From an uncultured Christensenella sp. (GTDB lineage: Bacteria > Bacillota > Clostridia > Christensenellales > Pumilibacteraceae), in contig CAJTPT010000009.1 in the NCBI GenBank assembly GCA_910578545.1, positions 14,140-78,139 of the forward strand: a stretch of 64,000 nt of DNA, written 5' to 3'. The notes beneath the pieces are model-generated. The model saw nothing but the letters and a program-made list of their open reading frames with translations, did no database searches and was not told where the DNA came from. The position numbers and the translations under genes are program-made. Below are positions 1 to 7,028 of this stretch, in pieces; within the stretch, counting starts at the first letter, position 1, and each line of letters opens with the position of its first letter.

Positions 1-367
1 CCAATAATCCCGCAAGGACTTTTGCGCACAGGTATTCGCCGCGTGAAATAATATAATCGGAGTTGGAAGCAGCAAGCCCACTCTCTATCGCCGACAGCTC
101 GTCACATAAATAATCCCGACCGAGCCCTACTCCTTCGCATATCGTTTGGAACCGCTCTTTTACAACCGCAAAAGCTTGTATGCGGTCGCGCGACGATGTG
201 TGGGCAACGGCAATAAGCATGTCTGTCACCTTGTCGTCGACAGCTGACTTGCCGGGCGCGGAAACAATCACAAACCGCCTGTCGATATCTTGCTCGACAA
301 TGCTTTTGACGCGAAGAATGCTGTCCGCCGTAGACATGGACGTTCCGCCGAATTTAACCGCTTTCAT
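1..367 (-). CDS. lysC: aspartate kinase, N-terminal part (runs off the left edge)
   Basis: Aspartokinase phosphorylates aspartate as the first step towards lysine/diaminopimelate, threonine and methionine. The translated start MKAVKFGGTS carries the KFGGTS nucleotide/aspartate-binding signature of the family, followed by the typical VSAPGK segment near residue 40. Only about 122 residues are present; the catalytic remainder and the ACT domains lie beyond position 1. The ATG at 365-367 is preceded by a CGGAG ribosome-binding site. asd, dapA and dapB are found about 49 kb away in this window, so the lysine pathway genes are split. Isozyme type (lysC versus a thrA/metL type) cannot be decided from the N-terminus. 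Confidence 0.93.
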   Translation of the reverse strand, partial: MKAVKFGGTSMSTADSILRVKSIVEQDIDRRFVIVSAPGKSAVDDKVTDMLIAVAHTSSRDRIQAFAVVKERFQTICEGVGLGRDYLCDELSAIESGLAASNSDYIISRGEYLCAKVLAGLL

Positions 368-478
368 CTATCGTAACTCCGTAGTATATTATATTCGCAA
401 CAACTAAATAAGGTTTACGTATTTTTACAAACGCTTTTGCGCTACTCTAAAACGCTCGTGTAAGTTTATTTTTCCGCC

Positions 479-502
479 GAAAAAAGCGGCGCAACCGCCG
501 CC
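479..502 (-). terminator. rho-independent terminator of the cdaA unit
   Basis: On the minus strand a 6-bp GCGGCG/CGCCGC stem with a GTTG loop is followed directly by a run of U. It lies about 100 nt downstream of the stop of the 51-residue CdaR-like stub, so the cdaA unit ends here. Confidence 0.8.
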
Positions 503-600
503 TCTTTTATTCGGATATTCGGAGTGCGCCAAACGACGGCAGGTCCGCCACGCCAAAGCTCCGTGGTTTTTGCGACAAAACACCGCCGAAGACAAGTCCG

Positions 601-756
601 TTACATCAATCCCGTTAATCCCACCGACAGCGCCCAAATAACAGCCGCCGCAAACAGCGAAAGCAACTTCCAACCGATGTTGTGAACGAATATTTTTTTA
701 AGTACAGCTGCGAATTTATTAGGCTTTTTGCCGTGCTCGTTTGCTTGGTTTTGCAT
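601..756 (-). CDS. 51-residue CdaR (YbbR)-like membrane stub
   Basis: This small gene starts 15 nt after the cdaA stop codon behind a strong ribosome-binding site (AGGGAGAGG, 6 nt spacing). The product begins MQNQANEHGKK and has a single hydrophobic segment at about residues 27-50 (HNIGWKLLSLFAAAVIW). That segment resembles the N-terminal membrane anchor of CdaR, the regulator normally encoded after cdaA. It stops at a TAA (601-603) just after the membrane segment, so all extracytoplasmic YbbR repeats are missing. No YbbR-like sequence follows in any frame before the terminator at 479-502. It may be a truncated remnant or a minimal membrane partner of CdaA. The identification as CdaR-derived is inference from position and the anchor motif. 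Confidence 0.6.
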   Translation of the reverse strand: MQNQANEHGKKPNKFAAVLKKIFVHNIGWKLLSLFAAAVIWALSVGLTGLM

Positions 757-771
757 GAGAACCTCTCCCTA

Positions 772-1614
772 TCAGCCTTTACGGTGGTGGTGCTTTTTAG
801 TCGACTCGGGGGTTGCCTGCAAGCCGTAGGTCTGCTCGAGTTTGTCCGTAAGCATTTGCGAGTCGAAGTAACGAGTAAGCTCCCCGTGCCTGGCTATTGA
901 AATAACGCCTGTTTCCTCCGAAACGATTATGGTAAGAACGTTGTAGTTTTCACTGACGCCTATACCCGCCCTGTGCCGAGTCCCAAGCTCTTTGTCGATT
1001 GAGTTAGACTGAGAAAGCGGAAGGAAGCACCCCGCCGCTACTATGCGGTTACCGCGAACAAACACCGCACCGTCGTGCAACGGCGCTTTGGTATTGAATA
1101 TACTTTCCAAAAGCGCACAAGAAAGAACTGCGTCAAGCTCGGTGCCCGAGTCGATAATGTGTTCGGGCAGATTTTGATTGGAAATAATAATCAGCGCACC
1201 GACATTCTTTTTGGACATGTTTTGCGCAGCTCTTACTATATCGTTGATAGCCGAATGAAGTTCTTCGTCCGATACGTCGTAAGCGGTAGTGTATTGCTCA
1301 TGCGTATCGCGCGGCGAAGCAAGCTTTAACATTCCGCGCTTGGTTTCCGCAGGGAACAAAAATATTACTGCGATTATTACGATTACTATGCTGTACTTAA
1401 GCGTATTGCCGAGCACAGTCAGACCTACAAGCTCGGATGAAAGCACCGTGCCGAGCGCAATAAACCCGAGTATAATAAACGTAAGCTTACCCGCGTTATT
1501 CCGCTTTAAAAATACGATCATTCCGTAAATCAAAAAAGCGGACATAACAACGTCTATCGCACAAGCCCACGGTTTGTTGATTAATTTATCGGTGATGTTT
1601 GTAATAAAATCCAT
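772..1614 (-). CDS. cdaA: diadenylate cyclase CdaA (DisA_N/DAC domain)
   Basis: CdaA condenses two ATP into cyclic di-AMP, the second messenger controlling potassium/osmolyte transport and cell-wall homeostasis in Gram-positive bacteria. The 280-residue product has three membrane segments in the first ~90 residues and a cytoplasmic DAC domain with the catalytic DGA (residues 181-183) and RHR (213-215) motifs. The start at 1614 (MDFITNITDK) matches the family; an in-frame upstream extension to 1680 is possible but has no supporting motif. The C-terminus ends in a His/Lys-rich tail (KKHHHRKG). The next gene is a stub of the usual partner CdaR, and glmM, often third in this operon, is absent. 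Confidence 0.95.
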   Translation of the reverse strand: MDFITNITDKLINKPWACAIDVVMSAFLIYGMIVFLKRNNAGKLTFIILGFIALGTVLSSELVGLTVLGNTLKYSIVIVIIAVIFLFPAETKRGMLKLASPRDTHEQYTTAYDVSDEELHSAINDIVRAAQNMSKKNVGALIIISNQNLPEHIIDSGTELDAVLSCALLESIFNTKAPLHDGAVFVRGNRIVAAGCFLPLSQSNSIDKELGTRHRAGIGVSENYNVLTIIVSEETGVISIARHGELTRYFDSQMLTDKLEQTYGLQATPESTKKHHHRKG

Positions 1615-1890
1615 AGATCCTACACCTATTACCGAGCCATACGAACAGCCGCACGGCGTCCGAACACGGCAAAACCGCACGCATTAAAACGGTTTTACTT
1701 GTATTATATATTTATTATACATTATTATTTATTTCATTTCAATCGTTTTGAGAATGTTTTTTGAATTAATTTGTTTTTTTATTAACAAAAATAACCGCGT
1801 ATAATCGAACAAAACGCCAAACGCCGCTTACACTCACCCAAAAACTCGAAAATATTATTACAGCAATTTGCGACAAATTTCAAAAAGTGC

Positions 1891-1919
1891 TTGATTTTTT
1901 ATTATGTATGATATATAAT
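1891..1919 (+). promoter_or_regulatory. sigma-A-type promoter for the Lys-rich membrane protein
   Basis: TTGATT (1891-1896) and TATAAT (1914-1919) are separated by 17 bp, about 30 bp upstream of the start codon at 1949. Confidence 0.7.
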
Positions 1920-1948
1920 ATAAAGTAGTTTGCTACATAGAGGGTTTC

Positions 1949-2404
1949 ATGGCAAAAAAAGATAAAACAAAACCCGAACAGCCTGAAAAGGAAAAGAAGG
2001 GTAAAGAAAAAAAGGATAAGAAAGGAAAAAACGCCAAAGGCGCCGCTCCCGTAGCCGCAGGTACTCCGTCTACCGGTGCGCTTTCTACAGGTACTCCGTC
2101 GGCTCCCCTTTCCCAAATGTCCCCCGAACAAATGACTGCCGCGCAGTTGGAGCAAGCGATTAAGGAAAGCAACGATCCCAACTCCAAACTGAAAAAATTG
2201 CGCAACCCGATTAACGTGCGCAGTTGTTTACTCAACCTGCTTATTCTCATTGTCTTGACTCTTGCGGTCGTAATATTGTGGTGTGCCATCGTAGTTGACA
2301 GATTCAATTTTGTCACGATTATGTCGGACATGATGAGTAAATTCGGAATAACACAGTTCTTCCAAAACTTGGGCAAAACGATAGCCGGGTGGTTCGGCGG
2401 CTGA
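1949..2404 (+). CDS. Lys-rich single-pass membrane protein, unknown function
   Basis: A 151-residue protein with an extremely basic, low-complexity N-terminus (about residues 1-30, Lys/Glu/Pro), then a Thr/Ser/Pro/Ala linker, a short polar segment (SPEQMTAAQLEQAIKES) and one transmembrane helix at about residues 92-115. A short C-terminal region ends KTIAGWFGG. The basic N-terminus should lie in the cytoplasm. It has its own promoter (1891-1919), an AGAGGG ribosome-binding site and a terminator at 2421, so it is monocistronic. I do not recognise a family. It could be a small membrane scaffold or a nucleic-acid- or lipid-contacting protein, but nothing in the sequence decides this. Confidence 0.75.
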   Translation: MAKKDKTKPEQPEKEKKGKEKKDKKGKNAKGAAPVAAGTPSTGALSTGTPSAPLSQMSPEQMTAAQLEQAIKESNDPNSKLKKLRNPINVRSCLLNLLILIVLTLAVVILWCAIVVDRFNFVTIMSDMMSKFGITQFFQNLGKTIAGWFGG

Positions 2405-2420
2405 TAAACAAGCATTACAA

Positions 2421-2449
2421 AAGTCGTTACTATGTAACGACTTTTTTTG
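2421..2449 (+). terminator. rho-independent terminator
   Basis: A 10-bp perfect stem (2421-2430 with 2434-2443) with a TAT loop is followed by a T run. The flanking A residues on the other side let it also serve the convergent gene ending at 2459. Confidence 0.85.
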
Positions 2450-2458
2450 TTTTGTTTT

Positions 2459-4123
2459 TTATTCGGATTTGTCATCGCCATCGCCGTTTTTCGGATCTTC
2501 CGTCTTTTGCGACTTTTTGTTTTTTTGCGAGGTGCGCTTTGCGGGCTTTGGTTTCTTGGCAGGCGGCGCATTGTCGACCGGTTCGGCGCTCGGCGGCAAA
2601 TCAAACGGGTCGGCGTTGGTAGCAGGTTCGCCCTGCCCCGAACCTTCCTTAGGCGGCGGTTCACTCTTGAACGGGTCGGATATATCGGACGGCTTAGGCT
2701 GTTGTTCTTCATTTATTTCGTGTATAAAAACGCCGTCCGACTGCATGGGGAAAATATCGTCTATATCGTTCTTATACGGCGCGTTATTGGGAATACCCGG
2801 AAATATCTCGCCAATGTCATCGCTCGCAAAATCCATAAACATGTCGCCTGAATTGCCCTCCTCGTAGTCCATGCCGAACACCGCCATTTTTATACGGCGC
2901 GGAACGGCTACCGGCACCGGATGTTTTTTGCGTATATACGAGCAAAGCCCGAGCATAACGCCGCCCGCAATAATCAGCACGCTCAATACAATGAGATACC
3001 AAATCCACATATCGGCAAGAATATCCGTATTGGGAAAATTGCTTTTGTCGTATTCCATGACGGTGATAAAGTCATTGTCCGCCAATGAATTTAAAACCAA
3101 CGACGCGGCGGTAGCCATTTTGGCGGCATAGTCCGGATAAACGGTCTTTAACACTTCAAGCGTGTCGCGTTCGGTAAATGATATCTTATCGCCGCGATAC
3201 GACTCGGCGTCCGACATGTCGAGCGTTTCCCAATTGGCGCCGACAAGATTGAGCGTGGGAATATTCTCGTTGAAAAACACGTTGTACACGCCGCTGTGCG
3301 CCCACTGGTAGTACGGAATGCCGTTAAGCACGGACACACCCGTCAACTGCGGACTTTTGGTTGTGGGCTTGTATACGTTTAGTCCGTTCTTTTCGGCAAT
3401 CGAATCGAAAAAGCCCTCGCGCTTGGTTTGACGTGCGTCGCAAAACGCATAGACGTTGTCACAGCCGAGCCGTTGCAATTCCACCATTAAAACTGTGTTT
3501 TGATATTCCTGCGCAGACATTTCCCTAATAAACTGCTCAGCGCCGGTGACGGAGACGTACGACGCGCCGAAAAATACGAAAGTAACGTCCAAATCATTAG
3601 GAACGGAATACTTGTTGTTTATAAGATAATTCGCAACCGTCAAAAGCGTTGCAACGCCCGTACCGCCGCAAAGTGCGCCCTGGGCGTTATCAACCGCCGC
3701 GCCCGTGTACGCCAAAGCATATCGATTGTCGTAATACGCGCCGAGAACAACGTTCTTTGTAGAGGCCGTTCTGTTTGTTTTTAAATGCGCAACAACGTTT
3801 TGGCTCGCAAGGTTAGAAACGTCGCCCTCAGACACAGTAAAGTCCTGTACGGTAACGTCGGTAAAACCGAATTCCAACAGTCTGTTGCTAATATACAACG
3901 CGGCATTCTTTTCCGCTTCGGTATAGGTTGTGCGGTTGGGATTTTGCGTCATGAACGCACCGAGCTCGTCAGACAAATCTTTTTCCAAATTTTTATCGGT
4001 AGTTACGTAGCTTGGATTATCTGTATCATAATCGGGCGCACCGTGCTCCGAACATGCGATCGCGAACATCGCGGCAACCACGACGCAGATAACGATGGAA
4101 ATAATTTTTACGAATTTTTTCAT
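2459..4123 (-). CDS. M28-peptidase-like lipoprotein with degenerate metal site
   Basis: The 554-residue product has a lipoprotein signal (residues 1-24, lipobox AIAC with Cys24), an M28/PA-type aminopeptidase-like domain (about 40-380), a membrane helix at about 400-422 and a disordered, acidic then Lys-rich cytoplasmic tail. The alignment to M28 is recognisable: LGAYYDN for AHYD, AAVDNAQG for GADDNASG, FVFFGASY for the region that normally carries the catalytic Glu-Glu pair. The first metal His is Tyr, the Glu-Glu pair is Ser-Tyr, and the final His region reads SYRGDK. Peptidase activity is therefore unlikely; a binding or scaffold role is inferred. It is last in an operon with holA and a membrane protein (18-nt gap). 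Confidence 0.7.
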   Translation of the reverse strand: MKKFVKIISIVICVVVAAMFAIACSEHGAPDYDTDNPSYVTTDKNLEKDLSDELGAFMTQNPNRTTYTEAEKNAALYISNRLLEFGFTDVTVQDFTVSEGDVSNLASQNVVAHLKTNRTASTKNVVLGAYYDNRYALAYTGAAVDNAQGALCGGTGVATLLTVANYLINNKYSVPNDLDVTFVFFGASYVSVTGAEQFIREMSAQEYQNTVLMVELQRLGCDNVYAFCDARQTKREGFFDSIAEKNGLNVYKPTTKSPQLTGVSVLNGIPYYQWAHSGVYNVFFNENIPTLNLVGANWETLDMSDAESYRGDKISFTERDTLEVLKTVYPDYAAKMATAASLVLNSLADNDFITVMEYDKSNFPNTDILADMWIWYLIVLSVLIIAGGVMLGLCSYIRKKHPVPVAVPRRIKMAVFGMDYEEGNSGDMFMDFASDDIGEIFPGIPNNAPYKNDIDDIFPMQSDGVFIHEINEEQQPKPSDISDPFKSEPPPKEGSGQGEPATNADPFDLPPSAEPVDNAPPAKKPKPAKRTSQKNKKSQKTEDPKNGDGDDKSE

Positions 4124-4141
4124 ACTATCATATCCCCCGCT

Positions 4142-4681
4142 CTACGCCACAACCGTTATTATATTGATTATCGAGATCAAACCGTAAACGCCTATAAACG
4201 TGCCCAACACCTGCGTAAGCACAACGTGAAAGTACGTTTTTTCCACGTAATCCATTTTGTAAGCGTAAACCATATACAGCGACACAAACAACACCGTCAC
4301 AACCGGATCGAGTATGATGTCGAGTATGGGCGCGTACAGCGGCGCAGCAATATAAATAAATTTTAGCGCAAACAGCACGACGTTTGCCGCAATAACGGCA
4401 AGGCTTATTCCGTACCGCAGTGCGGATACATTGCCGCCGCGCGTTTTGATTGGCAACATTCTGTAAATAAATACAGTACACACCGTATAAATTACAAACG
4501 GAAATATTCCGCCTAAAAAGAACGCCCAAGCATCGTTTGTAAACCATGCGGGAAAATCCAGGTTATAACCGTAATACGCAAGATCGCCGCGCATTCCGTA
4601 CCATGACGCCGCGCAATAGCTTAAATACACAAGCACCGTAACGACCGCAAACGGCAATTTCTTTTTTGCTATATCTACCAC
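4142..4681 (-). CDS. polytopic membrane protein of unknown function
   Basis: A 179-residue protein with about five hydrophobic segments (near residues 10-25, 52-74, 88-108, 118-140 and 155-177). Translation starts at a GTG (4681) preceded by ACGGAG. It sits 17 nt after holA and 18 nt before the M28-like lipoprotein, so it is translated from the same message and may act with the lipoprotein at the membrane. No family motif was recognised. Confidence 0.7.
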   Translation of the reverse strand: MVDIAKKKLPFAVVTVLVYLSYCAASWYGMRGDLAYYGYNLDFPAWFTNDAWAFFLGGIFPFVIYTVCTVFIYRMLPIKTRGGNVSALRYGISLAVIAANVVLFALKFIYIAAPLYAPILDIILDPVVTVLFVSLYMVYAYKMDYVEKTYFHVVLTQVLGTFIGVYGLISIINIITVVA

Positions 4682-4698
4682 AATCGATCTCCGTTAAT

Positions 4699-5646
4699 TT
4701 ACTTAGAATATGCGGCTTGCGCGACGAAGCACGTAAGCGCGTCGTAAACGGTCATTGCACCCGTTTTGTAATCGTAATCCGCCTTTTCAAGCATATCCAA
4801 TATGCCTTTAAGCCGAGCCTTGCCAAACGACGTTCCCTCGGACTTTAACCGCCCCACCATGCCGGGCTTAACGCCCATCAATGACAATCCGTCGGGGTCG
4901 ACGGCGGCGGCGAATATCCGCCTGAACCTGTTGTATATAAGAGTGAACGCCGCAACCAGGTCATTGTTTTTTGCCATACCGTCGACTATTGCGAGCGCCC
5001 GCGCCGACTTGCCGCCGAGTATGCTGTCGCAAAGCTCGAATACTACAAACTCGGTGTCGGCTTTAACATTATCGTTTATATCCTGCTCTGTTATTGCGAT
5101 TCCCGCCCTCAGCATTGCAAGCTTTTGCGTTTCCGAATTAATACGCGTCATATACCCGCCGCAACGGTTGTACAGCAAGCTTATTGCACGGTCACCGATT
5201 GTAGCACCTGTCCGCGCGCACAAAGCATTTACAAACGGCGCTACCGCCGACAGTGAAAGACGGTTGCAATCCACGCCCGTCGCGCCCGTAGGCACAGTGA
5301 CGGCTGCCGTTCTGTTCCAGCTGTCGTGCGGAATATAATACGGAACTACGAGCACCGAGGAAGGATTGGGGGATTTAAGATATTCGACTATTGCGGCGTT
5401 GTCGGTCTTGCCACGCGCGACAACTACGCGGTAGTCGCCCAAAAGCGGAAGCTGCATAAGCTCGTCCGTCATTTCCTTTCCGCTCGAAAATTCCCTGTCC
5501 GCACAGTTAAACGGCTTTGGCTCGGAAGCCAATGCGCACAAAAGCGACAACGCTCTGTCAATTACAAAATCGTCGTCGCCGTAGCAATAATAGCACGGAT
5601 TGGGTTTTTGCGTTTTTAAGTGCTTTTTTAGCTCGATAAATTCCAC
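4699..5646 (-). CDS. holA: DNA polymerase III subunit delta
   Basis: HolA is the clamp-loader subunit that opens the beta sliding clamp. The 315-residue length and architecture fit: an N-terminal AAA+-like domain starting with the CYYCYGDDDFVIDRAL segment (family pattern YLLyGeD.fli), a central linker, and the C-terminal helical collar domain with the DTEFVVFELCDSILGGKSARAL segment typical of DNA-pol3-delta. The start is a GTG at 5646. There is no Shine-Dalgarno: the -10 box ends only 6 nt before the GTG, so the mRNA may be leaderless. First gene of an operon with two envelope proteins. Confidence 0.9.
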   Translation of the reverse strand: MEFIELKKHLKTQKPNPCYYCYGDDDFVIDRALSLLCALASEPKPFNCADREFSSGKEMTDELMQLPLLGDYRVVVARGKTDNAAIVEYLKSPNPSSVLVVPYYIPHDSWNRTAAVTVPTGATGVDCNRLSLSAVAPFVNALCARTGATIGDRAISLLYNRCGGYMTRINSETQKLAMLRAGIAITEQDINDNVKADTEFVVFELCDSILGGKSARALAIVDGMAKNNDLVAAFTLIYNRFRRIFAAAVDPDGLSLMGVKPGMVGRLKSEGTSFGKARLKGILDMLEKADYDYKTGAMTVYDALTCFVAQAAYSK

Positions 5647-5652
5647 AACTTA

Positions 5653-5681
5653 ATTATAATACATAATTGCAAAAAAAGCAA
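5653..5681 (-). promoter_or_regulatory. promoter directly abutting holA (leaderless configuration)
   Basis: On the minus strand TTGCTT (5676-5681) and TATAAT (5653-5658) are 17 bp apart. Six bases separate the -10 box from the GTG start codon, which places the expected transcription start at or within 1-2 nt of the codon. Confidence 0.7.
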
Positions 5682-5751
5682 TAGTTTTCCGCCGCCTTTC
5701 GGCTAATACGCAAATCGCCGATAATCGATAATCCGCGTTATACCCGCCCAA

Positions 5752-6144
5752 TTACAATAAATTAGACAAATACGGCATACTGTCCAAAAGCACGTCGTCT
5801 ATATAGTTGATAGCGGAATAAACGAATATCACAGCGTCGTTATAGTTGTCCGATTGCACGACATACTGTAGACTTACTATCTTGTCGTCGAGATTGCGCA
5901 CGGTATTGTGATTTTGAAGAGTCAAAAGCGTACGCTTACCTTTTTCCCATTTTTTTACGAGCGCCGAACAAAGCGCGACCGTTTGGTCGTTGTTGACGTG
6001 TTCCTCGTTTGCCTCTATGCTTTTTGCAACCTGATTGAGGTCGGACTGCAAACCGTTGTAAAACTTATTTACAAAAACTATCTCGCCCACCATTCCGCCT
6101 ATCATAAGCGCAAATACGATTAAAATTATCACTACCTTTTTCAC
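5752..6144 (-). CDS. DUF4363 family protein
   Basis: A 130-residue protein with one N-terminal membrane segment (residues 3-25) and a helical extracytoplasmic domain containing the family-like KKWEKGKRTLLTLQNHNTV stretch and a C-terminal DDVLLDSMPYLSNLL. DUF4363 genes are commonly paired with DUF421 genes in Firmicutes, and that is the case here: the DUF421 gene lies 58 nt upstream on the same strand. Function is unknown; a membrane-associated pair is inferred. GTG start with a GGGGGA ribosome-binding site. Confidence 0.85.
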   Translation of the reverse strand: MKKVVIILIVFALMIGGMVGEIVFVNKFYNGLQSDLNQVAKSIEANEEHVNNDQTVALCSALVKKWEKGKRTLLTLQNHNTVRNLDDKIVSLQYVVQSDNYNDAVIFVYSAINYIDDVLLDSMPYLSNLL

Positions 6145-6202
6145 TTTATAAATCCCCCGTAATCCATTGCGTTAACCGCCGCAGCAAACACACGAAAATC
6201 CG

Positions 6203-6898
6203 TTACCAATTTTCACCGCCGCTAATCTCGAGCGTATTGCAAAACGCAGGTCGACGCTTTGGCGAAAAATACGCGTTGCCGTCCTGCCTAACGTCTGCGT
6301 ACAAAATGTCGCTCAGCTTTAACCCGTTATCGGACAGAACGCGCTCGATCTCGCTTTTCGGCGTTCCCGACAGTCTGACGTTATGCTCTATATACTTACC
6401 ATCCACTACAAGCTCGAGCGGCAACAGCGTTTGACCTTGAGGCTCGGTTTGTTCCTGCTGTTTTTCGACCACGCAAAGCTGTCCGTTCGTTTCAAAAATG
6501 GCGTACGCGATTTGAGTAAAATCGACGTACCCCGCCGTGCGCACCGCCTCGATTAAATCGTCGATATTCATATTCATTTTTTTCATATTTTCGTAGTTGA
6601 TACCCGACTTATCTATAACGATTAAGCTGTTTCCGCTTAGCACCTTGCGCACCTTTACCGACTTGCGCGAAATAAACGACAACACAATATGCAACGTTGC
6701 CAAAGTGAAAATGGGTATCAATCCGTAATAAAGCGGAATATACGGGTCGTTCATGGGAATACAAGCGACCTCGGCAATAATAAGAGTAATAACAAGCTCA
6801 AACGGTTGCATTTCGCCTATCTGCCGCTTGCCCATAAGCCGTATCACAAAGAACACGATCAAAAACGTTATTATAGATTTTAAAAATACCACGAACAT
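6203..6898 (-). CDS. DUF421 family membrane protein (YetF/YdfS type)
   Basis: The 231-residue protein has the family's N-terminal layout: three membrane helices within the first ~85 residues containing VIRLMGKRQIGEMQPFEL, then a cytoplasmic alpha/beta domain with LIVIDKSGINYENM and a C-terminal domain with YADVRQDGNAYF. I chose the ATG at 6898 (MFVVFLKSI), the usual start of the family. It has no clear Shine-Dalgarno, but a 23-codon reading frame with a good one ends 29 nt upstream. It pairs with DUF4363 downstream. Function is unknown. Confidence 0.88.
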   Translation of the reverse strand: MFVVFLKSIITFLIVFFVIRLMGKRQIGEMQPFELVITLIIAEVACIPMNDPYIPLYYGLIPIFTLATLHIVLSFISRKSVKVRKVLSGNSLIVIDKSGINYENMKKMNMNIDDLIEAVRTAGYVDFTQIAYAIFETNGQLCVVEKQQEQTEPQGQTLLPLELVVDGKYIEHNVRLSGTPKSEIERVLSDNGLKLSDILYADVRQDGNAYFSPKRRPAFCNTLEISGGENW

Positions 6899-6927
6899 GA
6901 TATTCGTAGTATGGTTGTTGCTTAATC

Positions 6928-6999
6928 TTAATATTCTTTTATTTTGCCGTCGGCGTAATGACGGCAATCAGGCTTTTCTTTTTCCGAGTTATCCGTCAC
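6928..6999 (-). CDS. possible 23-residue small protein
   Basis: A GTG at 6997-6999 is preceded by AAAAAGGAG with 6-nt spacing and opens a 23-codon frame (MTDNSEKEKPDCRHYADGK...) ending in TAA at 6928. It lies between uvrA and the DUF421 gene and follows uvrA by about 30 nt. The strong ribosome-binding site is the main support. It could be a real hydrophilic microprotein, a leader that couples translation to the SD-less DUF421 gene, or chance. Confidence 0.35.
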   Translation of the reverse strand: MTDNSEKEKPDCRHYADGKIKEY

Positions 7000-7028
7000 T
7001 GTTTTCTCCTTTTTATCGCTTCAAGACT

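Noticed and set aside
425..673. An 82-codon minus-strand frame that might continue the CdaR stub after a frameshift
   Set aside because: It starts inside the stub's membrane segment in another frame, has no YbbR-like pattern and runs through the terminator at 479-502.
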